Source: Xenoacremonium recifei | Taxonomy: Eukaryota; Ascomycota; Sordariomycetes; Hypocreales; Nectriaceae | DNA: 64,000 nt | Reading direction: 5' to 3' | NCBI GenBank assembly: GCA_012184525.1 | Contig: WOFQ01000014.1 | Span: 248,001-312,000 of the forward strand | Shown here: positions 1 to 12,662 of the stretch, in pieces | Layout of the letters: each line of letters opens with the position of its first letter | Numbering within the stretch: the first letter of the stretch is position 1 | Notes under the pieces: model-generated | Database searches by the model: none | What the model saw: only the letters and a program-made list of their open reading frames with translations | Told to the model about the DNA's origin: nothing | Translations under genes and position numbers: made by a program

Positions 1-1783
1 CGACCAGCCAGGTAGGATCTGTGTTGATTCCATTAGCGAACACGCCAATTGACCTTTGATTTAGAACGCCATGGCTTCACTTGATCGGCCCTGCTGAGGC
101 CTATCCCTTCATTCTGTCCTGTGCAATTGTAGCCCAAGGTGTGGTATTCGCTGTTGTTCAATCTAAAGGATTGGAGGGCCTTCTGATCCTGGGCTGCGCA
201 GTCCCTTCTCAGGTCATGTTACCAGGTATGTTGCTTCGAAACTCGAGTATGGGCAATATACTGATATCTTTCAGCACTGTTTGTTGTTCCTTATACCCAG
301 CTTGTCTTCGCCGTCGAAACTACAGTCCGTGCATTCAATAAGCGATCGTTTCTCGCCCGAGGTAGATGGAACATGACAATATGTCTCGTTGTCATCGGGC
401 TTGGTGTGTTAGCTACAGGAGTCTTGACTGTCTTTATTCGACCGGCCAACTTTTGTTTTGCATTTCTTTTCTGGTTCCTTCGACGATGGTCACTCGGATG
501 TTTTGGCATCCTCATCGCCATCACTGCCATACTGCTCACCTGTGGAGGGTTGATCTTCTTCAAACTATACACCAACATGAGAATCGACATCACGCAGAGG
601 ATTGCCGCTTCTTGGATGGTTTACTTCATTGCTATTGGCGTGATTTCTAATGTGAGTTTTGTCGTTGGAATATGGATCCGACTCAGGCTAACTGTCCAAG
701 GCTTTGTACATTCCATTCTTCTACAGCTTGTCCTTCGAGGACCCTCGAACCTCACAATCAAGCGCGATGGAGTTATCCATGGTCGCTGGCGTGGTTGCCA
801 ATCTGTCAGGCATCATGACGGGTGGCCTGTACCTCTTCCTCCGAGCAAGCCGCATGGCCGTTATTGGGCCAACAACCATAGACAGCCCTGGCATGCAAGA
901 TATGAAGAATGCCTTGAGAACCTCAACTCCCAGCAATTGCGATTACAACTATCATATAAACCAACCGATATCGCCTCCCCGACGGCTTCGGAAATCTGAT
1001 AGCAAGGAAATCCTGATTGAGAAGAACGAAGACGAGGAGCAGAGGGTGGAAAGCCCCAAGGGCTCGCCGACGTCAGTGTATCCTCAAGAGTTCAACTTTG
1101 AGTTCGACGATATCATCGCCTCTAGCCTCCCCAAGATACCCGACCCGGCACAAATTTCACCAAACCTCATGCCAAAGGCGTTGAAAACCAACAGCACATA
1201 CCAAGGCGGCCCTAATACCGCCGTGGAGCCCCAAACGCCAGCTTTCCTTCTCCCTACCACGACATACGCTCCTCCACCTCCCATCCAAGCGGACGCGGGT
1301 TACCCAGCAGAGGGTCTCCTTCTTCCGCCGCCCATACATGAGTCTCGCCATAAACGAGACTCTTCTATGGTTTCCTCGGCGACAGTGCAGATTGGCCTGC
1401 GATTCTCCAACGTTGAAGATGTGCCGCCGCTGAACTCGGCATACATACGAGACTCAACCCACATCCATGCTCTCGCCTTTCCAGTTCAACCCCAGGAATC
1501 TAATCCCCGGAAACCAAGTCCGCTGGTGACTTCGATGGTGAACACATCGAATGGAACCTCACAAAATCGAGACAGAAGCCAACCCTCAACTCCAATCGAG
1601 GACGACGTGAGCGAGATCATCACTCTGAGCCCGGATGTTTACATCCCCCAGAGCAAGCCTCGACTCAAGATTACGAGTCCCAGGGGTGTAGGATACAGTC
1701 CACCATCATCACGGGCCAACAGCCCTGAAGGAACGGTCAGTCCCTTTGCTGAGCGTGAAATGAAACGCCAGGACTGGATTTGA
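1..1783 (+). CDS. Multi-pass integral membrane protein with long cytosolic tail, 5' end outside window
   Basis: Partial gene. Exons read as 1-11, 65-225, 275-651 and 701-1783; introns are 52, 49 and 49 bp, with a TTGAC or CTAAC branch point near the acceptor and the frame kept across each. The N-terminal half has about six hydrophobic spans, starting with TPWLHLIGPAEAYP and including CLVVIGLGVLATGVLTVFI and GILIAITAILLTCGGLIFF. The last ~290 residues are polar and rich in Ser, Pro and Thr, fitting a cytosolic regulatory tail. This layout is common in fungal GPCR-like or rhodopsin-like orphan membrane proteins, but I see no motif that fixes a ligand or family. The start codon lies upstream of position 1. 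Its 3' end converges on the dolichyl-diphosphatase gene, 261 bp away. Confidence 0.75.
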
Positions 1784-2044
1784 AGAGCAGCCGAATTAGA
1801 TGTATTGGTCAGGCATGTCTAGCACGACCATCCTTGGACATTTCCAAGTTTTTTCTATGTACCTATTTTACGAAGATTACGTGTTACTGTATTTGGAGAC
1901 GACAATCAAATCGGCTCTCACTGGGTGAACCCAGACACTCCTGGCGGGTTGTAATGAGAATTATGTAGCGCCACCTAGCAAGACTATAAATCAGAGGCAA
2001 CTTGTGAATATGAATTTGGTATCCCAATTTAAACTCCAACCTTT

Positions 2045-2810
2045 CTACCTGCTTTTCTGCTCTGGAGAGATTGAGGCCGTCCTGCGAATCTCCCACTTTT
2101 CCCACCCGGCCTGGCACATATCCTCTTCCACTGCCAGATCCCGCACCCGGAACGCCCTTGCAAGAGGCGTCTCCAGCGCCCAACCCAATAGCCCAGACTG
2201 TCGCAATACCTCCGTGATAATGAACCATCCCACGGCCGATACCACCCCAGCTGCGCATCCAATCATGACCTGCTTCGGCGTGTGGTAGTCGAGATACACA
2301 CGACTCCAGGCCGTCGCCGCCGCAACAACCGCCGCCACCGCACTAATCACCGCCCTCTCCCAGCGCGCCCACGGCTGATACGCGCCCTTCTTCTGCGTCG
2401 CCACCCGCTGGGGCCGGGGCCGGTGCCTTACGAGCAGGAACAGCGCCAGCGAGACGCTCCAGAAGGCCACGAACTGGGCGTGCGACGAGGGCATGCCGTA
2501 ACCCTTGCCGTGGATGCGCCGCGGCCGGTCCTCCTTGATCAGGCGCTTGAGCACGAAATTCAGCGCCTCGCAGGCCAGCTGGCCGGCGAATGTGAGCGCG
2601 ACTTCGGCCTCGCGGGTCGAGAGCACGAGCGTGGCGTAGACGATGACGAGGGCTTGCGGGAGGAGGGCGAGGTATGCGCACAGGAGGGAGAGCGGGTCGT
2701 CGGGGTCCTTGGGGGGATTGTTAGCTGGAGATCAAAAGACGCAGAGGGGGGAGAGGTACATAGTAGACGTGGGTGAGGGAGAGGGAGGCGAGGGCTGTGG
2801 TGTCGTCCAT
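2045..2810 (-). CDS. cax4: Dolichyl-diphosphatase (PAP2 superfamily), Cax4/Cwh8-like
   Basis: Two exons, complement(2045-2707, 2760-2810), 237 residues; a 52-bp intron follows codon 17 and the second exon begins with DPDDP. The protein carries the lipid phosphatase signature: K71 to R78-P79 (KRLIKEDRP), the PSSH motif at 90-93, and SRVYLDYH at about 152-159, whose His is the usual nucleophile. Several hydrophobic spans fit an ER membrane enzyme. Family knowledge: Cax4/Cwh8 removes a phosphate from dolichyl diphosphate in the ER lumen, recycling the lipid carrier for protein N-glycosylation. Length matches fungal members. It is transcribed divergently from the RBR ligase gene, sharing a 697-bp upstream region. 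A general PAP2 lipid phosphatase is the alternative. Confidence 0.85.
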
Positions 2811-3507
2811 GATGGCGGCGGTGGTGGTGGTTGAAGCTGTGGCCGTGTTGATAGAACGAGGTTGCTGGAGCTTCAGGATCGAGACATGTTCTGCAAAACG
2901 CAACGCAACACACAATCGTCCGCGAGACCAGGACCAGCCAGCGGGAGAGCAGCAGGACCTCTAGACCATGACTCTGGAATCCGGCTTCTTCAAGGCTGAC
3001 GTTTGAGACTCGCGAGGCTGAGACAAAAGAAAGCGTTCTCTGTTGGCGTATGTAATCGTGCATAGACACGGGACGGAAAGTGCAACCTGCAAGTGCTCCC
3101 TTTGCCTTGCGCGCGCTGTGGGGAACCGCCCTGTGGCGCAAATACAGTGGCGTTGCCAGCGCCTGCGCCTCCAATTCGCCCACTCCAATCGCTGCCTCGG
3201 CCAAGGAGTCATTCACCACGCATCCCACCTATCAAACCACCAAAGTCTTCAAGCCAGGAAGCATTTCTCGCCCGTGATCCTCACCGTGATTTCCTTCCCG
3301 CGCCCTATATCTCGCTGTGCGGCTCTCTGTATGTCTAGAATCTTCGTCCGCTAGAGACACCTTGCTGCATTTCCTTGCGGGCCGGCGGATCTGCGTCTCC
3401 GCGTTGCCACCCGCAGCAGCGTTTCTATGTTCTACGTCTGATATCGACGCCTCCCCCCCAGAGGATGACCACGTTGGAGCTGCTACTGCTTCAGAGCCTG
3501 TTCTGCA
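2811..3507. promoter_or_regulatory. Shared divergent upstream region of the cax4-like and RBR ligase genes
   Basis: These 697 bp separate two start codons pointing away from each other, so both promoters and 5' leaders must lie here. The first ~90 bp next to the phosphatase gene are GGT-rich. I see no conserved coding signal on either strand and no clear TATA box. Confidence 0.5.
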
Positions 3508-5712
3508 ATGGACGACGATAGCGAGGACGCCCGCGCGGTCGAGCTCGAGACGCTCGAGGCTATCTGGCCGGAGATCCGACGCCTCGACGACGCTGATGAA
3601 ACCGCGTATGTCTTCGAGATCGAGCTGCCCGTGGAGCTCGCAGCGCCCATCACGGTCACGTTTCCGGCCCCTGCTATGAGTACCACTGGCGCTGCTGCTG
3701 CTGCTGCTGCCCAGCCCGAGGTTGATTCACTGAGTGTGTCGCATCTGCCCTCGCTGCAACTGCGCATCCGCCTGCCCCAGGGCTACCCTGACCATGTGCC
3801 GCCGGAAGTGTCTCTGTCGACGACGCCGCAGTGGCTGGGTAGGGACACGCTGAAGCGGCTCGAGGATGATGGCCCGCGGCTGTGGGATGACCTGGGCCAT
3901 GACATGGTGGCCTTCAACTACATCGATCACCTGCAACGCTCAGCCGAGGACGTCTTCGGCGCCACGACCGCGGATGGCACGCTGCAGGTCGATCCCGAGC
4001 ATAAGCTTGCCGTGCTCGACTACGACATCAAGGCCAAGAAGGCCGCATTTGAGAAGGAAACGTTTGATTGTGGCGTCTGTCTAGGTCTGTCAAATCTGTC
4101 ATCAGGGGCTCGCGGAGTCATCCCGAGTTGCCCCTAAAGCTGTGCAACCAACACCATTGACTAACACGCCGTGATAGATCCGAAGAAGGGGTCCAAGTGT
4201 CACAAGATGCTGGACTGTGACCACGTCTTCTGCCTGCAATGCCTGCAGGACTTCTACAACGACGCCATCACCAGCGGCAACCTCAGCACCGTCCGCTGTC
4301 TGGACCCAAACTGTGCGCGAGACCGCCAGGCCGGCCAGGCCAAGAAGCCCAAGCTGGCCATCAGCCCTAGCGAGCTGTTGCAGATCGGGCTCGCCGAGGA
4401 CGCCGTCAAGCGCTACGTTACGCTCAAGTACAAGACCGAGCTGGAGTCGGACAAGAACACCATCTACTGTCCGCGCCAGTGGTGCAGCGGCGCGGCGCGG
4501 TCCAAGAAGCACAAGAAACCCGTCGGCCTGGAGTTTGCCGAGACCTCGGATGCCGACTCGGGATCTGAGAGCGAGAAGGAGAATGCAGATGAATCTGGAA
4601 ACGAGAAGCGGAAGAGAAAGAAGAAGAACAAGACTAAAAAGTTTGACCGTGCTGACCTCCTCTCCGTCTGCGAAGACTGCGGCTTCGCCTTCTGCAGCTC
4701 CTGTTACCAGTCCTGGCACGGCGAGTTCTTCCTCTGTGTGCCCCGGCACAAGAAGGACGAGCTCACCCCCGAGGACATGGCCTCGCTCGAGTATCTCCGT
4801 CTGCACTCCAGCCCGTGCCCAACGTGCAATGCTCCGGCCCAGAAGACCCATGGCTGCAACCACATGATCTGCTCGCGCTGCGACACCCACTTCTGCTACC
4901 TGTGCTCGTCTTGGCTGGACCCCGTGAACCCCTATCGCCATTACAACCAACAGGGGGTCACATCGTGCTATATGCGGCTGTGGGAGCTCGAGGAGGGCGA
5001 TGGAAACGACGCCGCAGATATGGCACCGGTGGTGCGGAACGGCGGTCAGGCAGCGGCCGCCCCTATCGAGATACCCCCTGAGGATCTCGAGTCTGATGAC
5101 GAGGACGAGGACGAGGACAGTGACACGGAGCTAGAAGCAGCCAACGCCAATGCCAACGTCAACGACGATCAGAACGGCGGCCGCCCCGTCGAGGTGGCCC
5201 GTGAAGCTCCCCTCGTGCTCCGTCTGATGGACAACCAACCCCGTGGCGGTCGGAACGGTGGAGGCGCCCGCGCCGCAGCACCGGACGCTCCAAATGCAGC
5301 AGGAGACCCGGCGGGCGGTCGTCGGCCGAATGTTGCAGGCCGGAACCTTAACGCCAACGCAGGACGGGGAGGAGCACGAGGAGGCGGCGGCGGCGTCGGC
5401 GGAGGTGGCGTCGGAGCCAGAGCCGGACGGGCAGGTGGACGAGGAGGACGCGGCGGTCGTGGCGGAGGAGCTGCGAATCGGAATCAGAACGTCAACCAAC
5501 AACATCAACACCAGAACCAGAATGCGCCGCAGCGGCGACAGCCTCGGCGGAGACCACAGGCGGCCGCCGGGAACGACCAGGACGAGCTCGGCGCAGAGGA
5601 CGCCGCCTGGGTACGGCACTTTGTCCAGATGGCGCTGATTGATGCCGAGGATCATGTGTTTGAGCCGGCTTTTATGCACTGGGAGGAGCCTGACTTGCGC
5701 TTCATCGATTAA
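3508..5712 (+). CDS. RWD-RING-IBR-RING (RBR) E3 ubiquitin ligase, Itt1-like
   Basis: Exons 3508-4084 and 4178-5712 (93-bp intron inside the first RING, between CGVCL and DPKKG), 703 residues. An RWD domain fills about residues 8-165. RING1 runs from CGVC (~189) through CDHVFCLQC to CLDPNC; the IBR includes YCPRQWC and CEDCGFAFCSSC; RING2 is CPTC..HGCNHMIC..CDTHFCYLC. By analogy with other RBR enzymes the Cys in HGCNHM (about residue 419) is the ubiquitin-accepting catalytic residue. The family transfers ubiquitin by a RING/HECT hybrid mechanism; S. cerevisiae Itt1 is the nearest named type. A Lys/Glu-rich insert splits the IBR. After RING2 comes an acidic stretch and a long Asn/Gly/Arg-rich tail with RGG-type repeats, unusual for the family and suggestive of RNA binding. 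The C-terminus returns to an acidic, folded-looking segment. Confidence 0.88.
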
Positions 5713-6567
5713 GGGAGACAATCTAAAGTGATAGATGTTGGGAAAATCTGGGGAGGATACGGTGAGAGCATCTCGAGAATTGGATATCACCGAAAGGGCT
5801 GGCTGGCGTCATTGTTGTTGTCATAAAGAGGTATCTTTGGAGCATAGCAGTGTTTAGAGTGTTCATAGCGAGGAGCTGATTTTCGGGAGGTATTATTAGA
5901 ATGCAAACATGTGTTATGCCCTCATCATGGTTACAGAGCGTGACGTGATGCCACCCTAGAGTAGCATCAACCTGGGAGTACAACAACGTCTTTGCATGCC
6001 GGCTTGTCGTGCAGCAGCAGGCCAGGTTCGGTCGTAGTCAGCACTCAAGTGACTAAGACGCGGTGGCTTCGGACGAGACGTCGTTGGTGCATGGACTAAT
6101 AGCCCGCTTGGGAGGTCAGTCGGCCGAGACGCTGGCGCCGCCGCCACAGTCGGTCTTAGAAGCGTCAACGTGCATAACGCCGGCCAGTTACACAGTAGTC
6201 ACTAACACTCGCTGAGTGCTTTTGCTTCTCCAGTGAAGGGTCGAGTGTCTAACCACCCAGCCACCCCGGTTTTCGTTGCCCGCGTGAGAGAGAGAGACAA
6301 GGACGCCCGCTAGGTGGTGGTTGTGGTGGTGATGGTGATGACGGCGGTGGACTAACGACGAGCGCTTCTGCCACCGGGGGTTTCAGGTTGGCCATCGCAG
6401 CAAGCACGAAGTCATCGTGGCCGGGAGTCTGGAATTCTCTTCGTCACAGCAGGCCGCTCCGCCGAAAAAGCAATAGCAACGGGCGCCGCGCCGGCCCTGG
6501 CCTTGGTGGCGGTTTGAGGGCGAGACACAGAACGGGCAGCGGTTCTGTAGCGTCGTGCCAACCCAAC

Positions 6568-6596
6568 GTGCGTGCATGCGTGCGTGCGTGCGTGCT
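6568..6596. repeat. GTGC/GCGT microsatellite
   Basis: A run of imperfect GTGC units (cgtgcgtgcatgcgtgcg and on) inside the long gene-free region. Confidence 0.8.
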
Positions 6597-7061
6597 GCTG
6601 CGGTGCCGTCGGCTTCGCGGAAACTGGAGCAGCTGTCACATCAACCATGTCGCCACGGCTACTACCCTATGCTGCTACTGCCCACTTGAACCAGCCGTTG
6701 AGCGAATGGAGGCATCCATGGGCAGGGTTTGGAGACTCCCGAGCAAAAGATCCGAGTTGGCCTGGGGTCGAGTAGTCGATCGCTGCGAGCACGAGAGGGT
6801 GTGCCTGGATAGAACGTGTCTGACTGACTGTCGTGTCAACCACGAACAGGAGAAACAAAACCCTGATTCTGGTCTTGTGTTCGCCCGACCTGCCCTGCCA
6901 TCGACCGTGCAACCAACCTGCAGAGCTCCAGCAAGGTTGCCACCCCTTCGCAGGGCATATGTCATTGATCATCCAGAATACATGTGATGCTGGCCTGGCC
7001 TGGCCAAGCCAAGGGACCGGCCGAGTTGAGAGAACCCGCACAGCGGCAGAGCGGCGGCGCG

Positions 7062-7084
7062 GAGGCGAGGCGAGGCGAGGCGAA
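7062..7084. repeat. GGCGA pentanucleotide repeat
   Basis: Four to five GGCGA units in a row; related short runs recur near 12116, and in reverse complement near 12640. Confidence 0.8.
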
Positions 7085-7940
7085 GAGGATACTTGCGCTC
7101 TCCCGTATGTACTCCGCATGTGGGAGCATGCACAAGATGTGATCAGAGCTGCATGTCAAGCCGCCCCCTCCCCCTATCGAGTCTTCTCTTTTGTTAAATC
7201 ACCAACTCGACTCGCGGAAATCCTACAACGGTAAAGGTCGCGAGTGACGAGAGTGATGAGGCATATTGTCGACATCGACTTGAGTCAAACCGCATCCGCG
7301 GGATGTGATTCCGGTTCCACAATGCCGCTTTGTCTTCAAGGAGGAGGCCATCCCTACCTAGACTCCCGCAGTGAAGGGCAGGCACAGGGCAGGACAGGGC
7401 AGGGCAGGGCGAAAACATATCACGGGCGTTCGCCGTCCTGCTGGCGGGTGGGTGGCTTGCAACGGCTTGCCTCGATGCGGGTAGGTTGAGAAACACAACA
7501 ACCCCAACGGCTATAAGTCATCCGCAATGTGGTGATCTAAGCCTGCATGCGACTGGACGGGACCGCGTTAGCCACAAGCCCAGACCCAGCCGGACGTCTG
7601 CGCGAGAGATGGAACAGGCAAAGCCTTCGGCAGTGCTTTTGCAAAAGAGCCCACCCAGCGCCCATTGCGGTCCGCGTTGCTGACAACTGACTGGCCGTCT
7701 CGCGAGCACCCCCCGGTGGCAGCCACAGAGCCAAGCCAAAGCCTGGAGACGCTTGCGAGCGGCAGTGGCCGGTCTGGGCTGAGGGTTGCAGACGCGAAGC
7801 GCTACTGGCGCAGCCGCACTTTGTTTCCCCCAAGCGCAGAACAGATTGGCCAGGGACCCGTTGAATTCCAGTGATTCAATTCGGGCCTACCAGGCTAATG
7901 CTGATAGTCCAGGTCTTTCTACCCAGACCCAGGTCTCCGG

Positions 7941-7983
7941 CGGTAGTGGTGGTAGTGGTGGTGGTTGTGGTGGTGGTGGTGGT
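7941..7983. repeat. GGT-rich trinucleotide repeat
   Basis: GGT/AGT units repeated over about 43 bp, followed by a purine-rich GGA run to about 8015. Confidence 0.75.
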
Positions 7984-10900
7984 AAGCCGGAGCGAAGGAG
8001 GAGGAGGAGGAGGTTGCTTCGGTTATTGACTTGTCTCCTTTCCGCGACATTCGTGTCTAGGCCATGTCTTCCGGCCCCCGACCGGCGATTCATCAGTTGA
8101 TGAGACGGGGCAGGCGAAAAGCGCTCCTCAAGGCCGTTGTTCGTTGTACAAATCTGTATAAGACGCTGCTCATCGCTGTGGGCCCTGCATTCTGGGCATG
8201 TAGGGATGAATATGCATGCTGTATGTATGCACGGGTCTCAGTGCCATGCGGCCTGTATGTACTGGGTGTTCTGTCTGCAGTAGGCCCTTCTGACCAGTCC
8301 CCTTTGCAAGGGTTCTTCTGTCGCTGAATTATGTGCCCGTTCACCTTTCAGTCGTTCCCCAAGCTAGCTCCCTTCTCTTTGAGGAACTTTCGCAGACCCC
8401 GAGTTGTCCCCAATCAGGGCTGTTGTTCGGTGCTGAGGCAGAGGTCAGCTTTCGCCATCGGAGGCCACCACCAATCATAGAGCGGAAATTGCGTCCCTGC
8501 TGTCGTGGGATCTTGAGACTAAAAACGCCCGTTGGTCCCTCCGCAAGCCGCAAGCCATCCGCCGCAACGATAAGCCTGATAGGGCTGAAGGCGACGAGAC
8601 GGGCACCATGGGCAGCAATATCTACCCATTGACGACCAGGTCTCGAGTCTGCAGTATCTCGGATGCAATGGGTGAGTCGGGCTGCCGCCAGCTCTTCTGA
8701 TGATAGAGGCAATTTCAGGCGGCAATGCCGACAAGAGCTACTCCGTAGTAGGAGGCCGCAGAACGCCGCAATCGACCTCTCGTGGGGATTGGTGCGCGAC
8801 ATTATCCATCCCCGTCGTTGACTGCTGCTGCATGGTGGAACGGACGGGCGTCCCAGGACAAGGTCCATCCCTCCTCCACGAAGTCGTCGACGTCGGGGAA
8901 ATGATGCCTGGTTCGCCAAAGCTGCAAGCGATATTTCGTTTTAGACTATTGAAGCCAAATGGCCTGATTCCCCAGAGAGCCTCTTTGGCAAGATTGCGCA
9001 TAGCGGTTAATGGGCAAACCGAGAACATAAGACCCGGGATCTGGAGTTATGCGTCCTCGACTTCCGCGGCCATGACGGCAAGGCCCTCGAGCGTGGCCAG
9101 TCAGGCTTGGTTAGTCTTTCGCAAAGGACCCCCTCCGGCCCCCCCCTTCGATCGGAAGCTAGGGCTAGTAGGGGTTGAACGCCCAACGTTTCGTTTCCCG
9201 TTTCCCTGTTTCTTGTTTCCTTTTTGCCCCCGTCTTAGCTTGAGACCGTGCCACTGCGCAAAGTCAACCAGGCGTTGAATCAGTGACGGCGTCGTGAGGT
9301 CTCGCTACTCGCGACTCCGTAGTTCGAGACGCAAGGGGAGAATCGTCCCATATCTAACGGTTCAACGTGGGACAGCGATGTCTTTCCCCCCCGGCGCAAC
9401 CTGAGACTTCCGGCGGAGGCTAGAGTGCTGCTCCGCCTGTCCCTCTGCCCCAAATGTCAGACAAGCCGCAACGTGGTTCAACTTATCTTTTTGTCTCAGA
9501 ACGCACGCGCACAGCACATGGCTATCCTCTAGCACGAACTACACCCGTAGTCAAGTTATGCGCATACTATCGACTCGGGGCCGCATTATGCATCCGTCCA
9601 CGCGTGTTCGACGGGGCGGCGCGACTCCCGGACGACCCCCTAGCATGCATATGTGCTAGTATCTGGGGCTTGCGTCTGCTTAGGATCCGGGTCTAGCAGC
9701 GTCGGTTGCCCGCCGTCGTCCAGGAACCAGCTGCTCAAGGGTACCAGAAAGCCATCGTCCCTCAAGCGACTCGCGAACAAGCCTCTTGGCCGCCTGTTCT
9801 CGCGCAAGCCGCTGGGGCGGAGATCGTCGCCCAAAACTGGCCTCCCGGCCGGAGGGGCGGGCCTGGCGCCCCAGCACATTGAATGCTGACTCGTCCTGAA
9901 CCCGGAGAAAAGTGGACAGTGGGCGAGCAGGGGGCGGGACTGTTCGGCAGCAACGGTCTGTCTGTGACTGACCTAGTGAGTAAGGTGCTGTCGGGACACA
10001 CTGTGCGTGCCCATCTGCCGCGATCTGTCGCATCGCATCGTGACTTTTCGAGCCGCCATGGCCCGGCAATCTCTCTTTGCCTCCGACCTTCCTTCTGATC
10101 GCCTCCGTCTCGTGACATCGGTCTTCTGGAGGGCAGCATTAGAGGCAAACCATCGCCCTCGCGCGTGGTGACATGGTTGGATGGCACTGCCGCAAGGAGG
10201 AGGTTTAGTGCGGCTCTCGATGTCTGGCGTGTAAAATGCCAGACAAGCAGTGGGCGGCTTGATGCAGCTCTGGCGTGTCAACATGGATGCAGGTATTCTC
10301 CTTGTCCCCATCCATCTTGCCATCCGCGGCCACTGACCACCGAGCGCCCCCTCTGATGTGCTCCTGCAGCGTCGTTTAGCGATCCTGCCACTCTGCTCGA
10401 CGACCGAAGGGGGGAAAAAAGGGAGGGGCACCTCTGTGGTCGAGGCTATAGCAGCCTCGTGATATAGGTCTTAGAGAGTGGCCTAAGGTCATGGATGAGC
10501 AATGATAATCTCGGTCAAAGCCCTCAAGCAACGAATGGCCGCTAAGAGAAACGGCCCCTTTTGTCCTGTACCCGCGCGATTGATTACTCCGGAGTGCATG
10601 CTGGCTAGCATCGCCAAGGTCTAGCAGACTCAACATCTCGGTGGTTCATGCGCGGCAATGTCCTCAACGCCTGGTTCTCCGGAGATGATCGATATTGGGT
10701 CAATTAATCCAGCATTTCGGTGAGTCCATGTCGCTCGGGTCGACCGCCGGCTAAGACCCCTCGGAGAGGTAAGACGGGAGAAAGGGCCGGGGCCTCTCAT
10801 CGAGATGACGATATGTGGAGCGGCCTGGGTAAACAGACAAGGCCATGACTGCCTCTCTTCGACGGGACCCTGGCAGACCAAGAGGGTACATTCCTGCTGT

Positions 10901-12610
10901 ACGAGTTCACACGTACGGTGATGGAGTCATGTTCCAGGACGAGTAAGGCGGGTATGCGGTCACTGCCCATCGTCCGTGTTCATTATGCTTGAGTACGATT
11001 CGCGTTGGACAGCTAGATCTGAGAAAATTCGCCGCAGCGTCCCTTGGCGGTTACATCGGACTTGAAGGCGGACTCGATATAGTTTAGATGGGCACTACCG
11101 TCGACGTACCATCTGTGAGGTGTTTGCATCTCGCCCACGGCAGTCTTCTGGTAGGAGTCACCGAGTTCACCGGCGGGATGTTTGTCCCCCATCTCGGGCC
11201 TGGGCTTGTATCGGCTAGTCGCCCATCCTGGGGTCTAGGCTTCTTGACCGTGGTCGCGGAGACGCTGCGAGAGTCTCCTTTTAGAAACGTCAATGGCGGG
11301 AGAGGGGCCAATTCATTTGGGGAGGCCGCTGCCAGGACGAATCATGTGCGGGGCTGGCCGACCATCTCCGCGCCTGGCAGACGACATGTGAGAGTGATAG
11401 TGCTGTAAGAGCATGGAACCTGTCTTAGATGAGGGAGCGAGCCTGGCCATGGTCTGCATGCCTTCGGATGCAGATGTCCAAGATTACCCTGCCTCCTGAG
11501 GAGGGCAGGAGGAGGGAGGATCGGGAGAAGATCCCCTTGCGATCCCTCTGTAACGAGGTCTGTGTATGTCAAGCCCTGTATGCATTGTAAGCCATGGGCC
11601 AGAGCCAGGATCGCGACGATATGGGAGATTTCCCTTCGCGCACCATGGAGAACCGCGCTTGCGCTTGGGCACTGACCCCAGACCGGCGGGTTTAATGCTT
11701 GATGGTGAGGCACGCTGACGACGGAAACATGCGATGCCGGATGCTAAAGTGTGGTCGATAGGGTTTCTTGACGAATGCCTGCATGCATGCACAAATCCGG
11801 GAGGTTGAAGACGACAAGCCTGGACCTTGCTATGTCTTGCCCTGACGTGCGAAGGGGCAGCCACAGTGACACATGCTGAATCAGCACTGTCCCAGGGCAC
11901 TGTAGCAAATGTACTTGTAGCTATAGCAAGTGGTTGATGACCGTTTAGACGGAAGGAGGGGCCCAACCTTGGAAGGGGGCACGGTCCAGCACCATCCAGG
12001 GGGGCCCTTTTTTTCCCATCCCAGCCTGGGCTTCCCCACCAACGAACCAACGGCCCAACCACCAACAACAATCGACGACGACGCGCGACCTACCAGCGGG
12101 AGCCAGGACGCGACCAGGCGAGGCGAGGCCGTCAAACAAGGGCGATGCTTCTGTACTTGTCGTTTGTGAGCTGTGCTGTGCCTCCCTCGGCCTCATTTGC
12201 TGCTGGCGCGCGGTACGAGGCCACCGACACCTCCTTTTCCCCTCCCCAATCATGAATCGGCCAGCACGCATCTGCATCCGATGCTACCATACAGTCCAGG
12301 ACAGAAGGTCAGAGGTCGAAAGCTCGTTGTCGGCGCCCGTCTCCATCTGACTAGCCACCCCAAGGAACACAGGATGGCCAAAAGAGGCATCTCTGGCTCT
12401 AGCTCCTCCGCATTGGTCCCCCAGCACGATCGGAGTCGATGCTGCTGCGTCTGCTGGCGTGCTTGTGCTCGTGCTCGTGCGCTAGAGAGAGGGGTGCGAG
12501 GGGGGGCTAAATTCGGGGTCGTTTATTGTTCATCCAGAGTTGGGCATTGCATCGTGGTGGTCCATGGATGGCCCCTCGACACTCCGACCCCCTTCGGCCC
12601 AGCGCGTGAA

Positions 12611-12662
12611 GCCTCGCCGACGATGCGCCTCGCCTCGCCTCGCCGACGATGCGCCTCGCCTC
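12611..12662. repeat. Perfect 26-bp tandem duplication
   Basis: A 26-bp unit that begins gcctcgccgacgatgc occurs at 12611-12636 and again without change at 12637-12662. It is followed by more CGCCT units. Confidence 0.85.

Noticed and set aside
4102..4950. Minus-strand open frame of 282 codons opposite the RBR ligase
   Set aside because: It lies antisense to conserved RING/IBR coding sequence; the frame is open because of G+C-rich codon composition and its text resembles no protein.
9640..10431. Several overlapping open frames of 80-150 codons on both strands
   Set aside because: Arg/Pro/Ser-rich text in every frame, typical of G+C-rich non-coding DNA; none continues through plausible splice sites.
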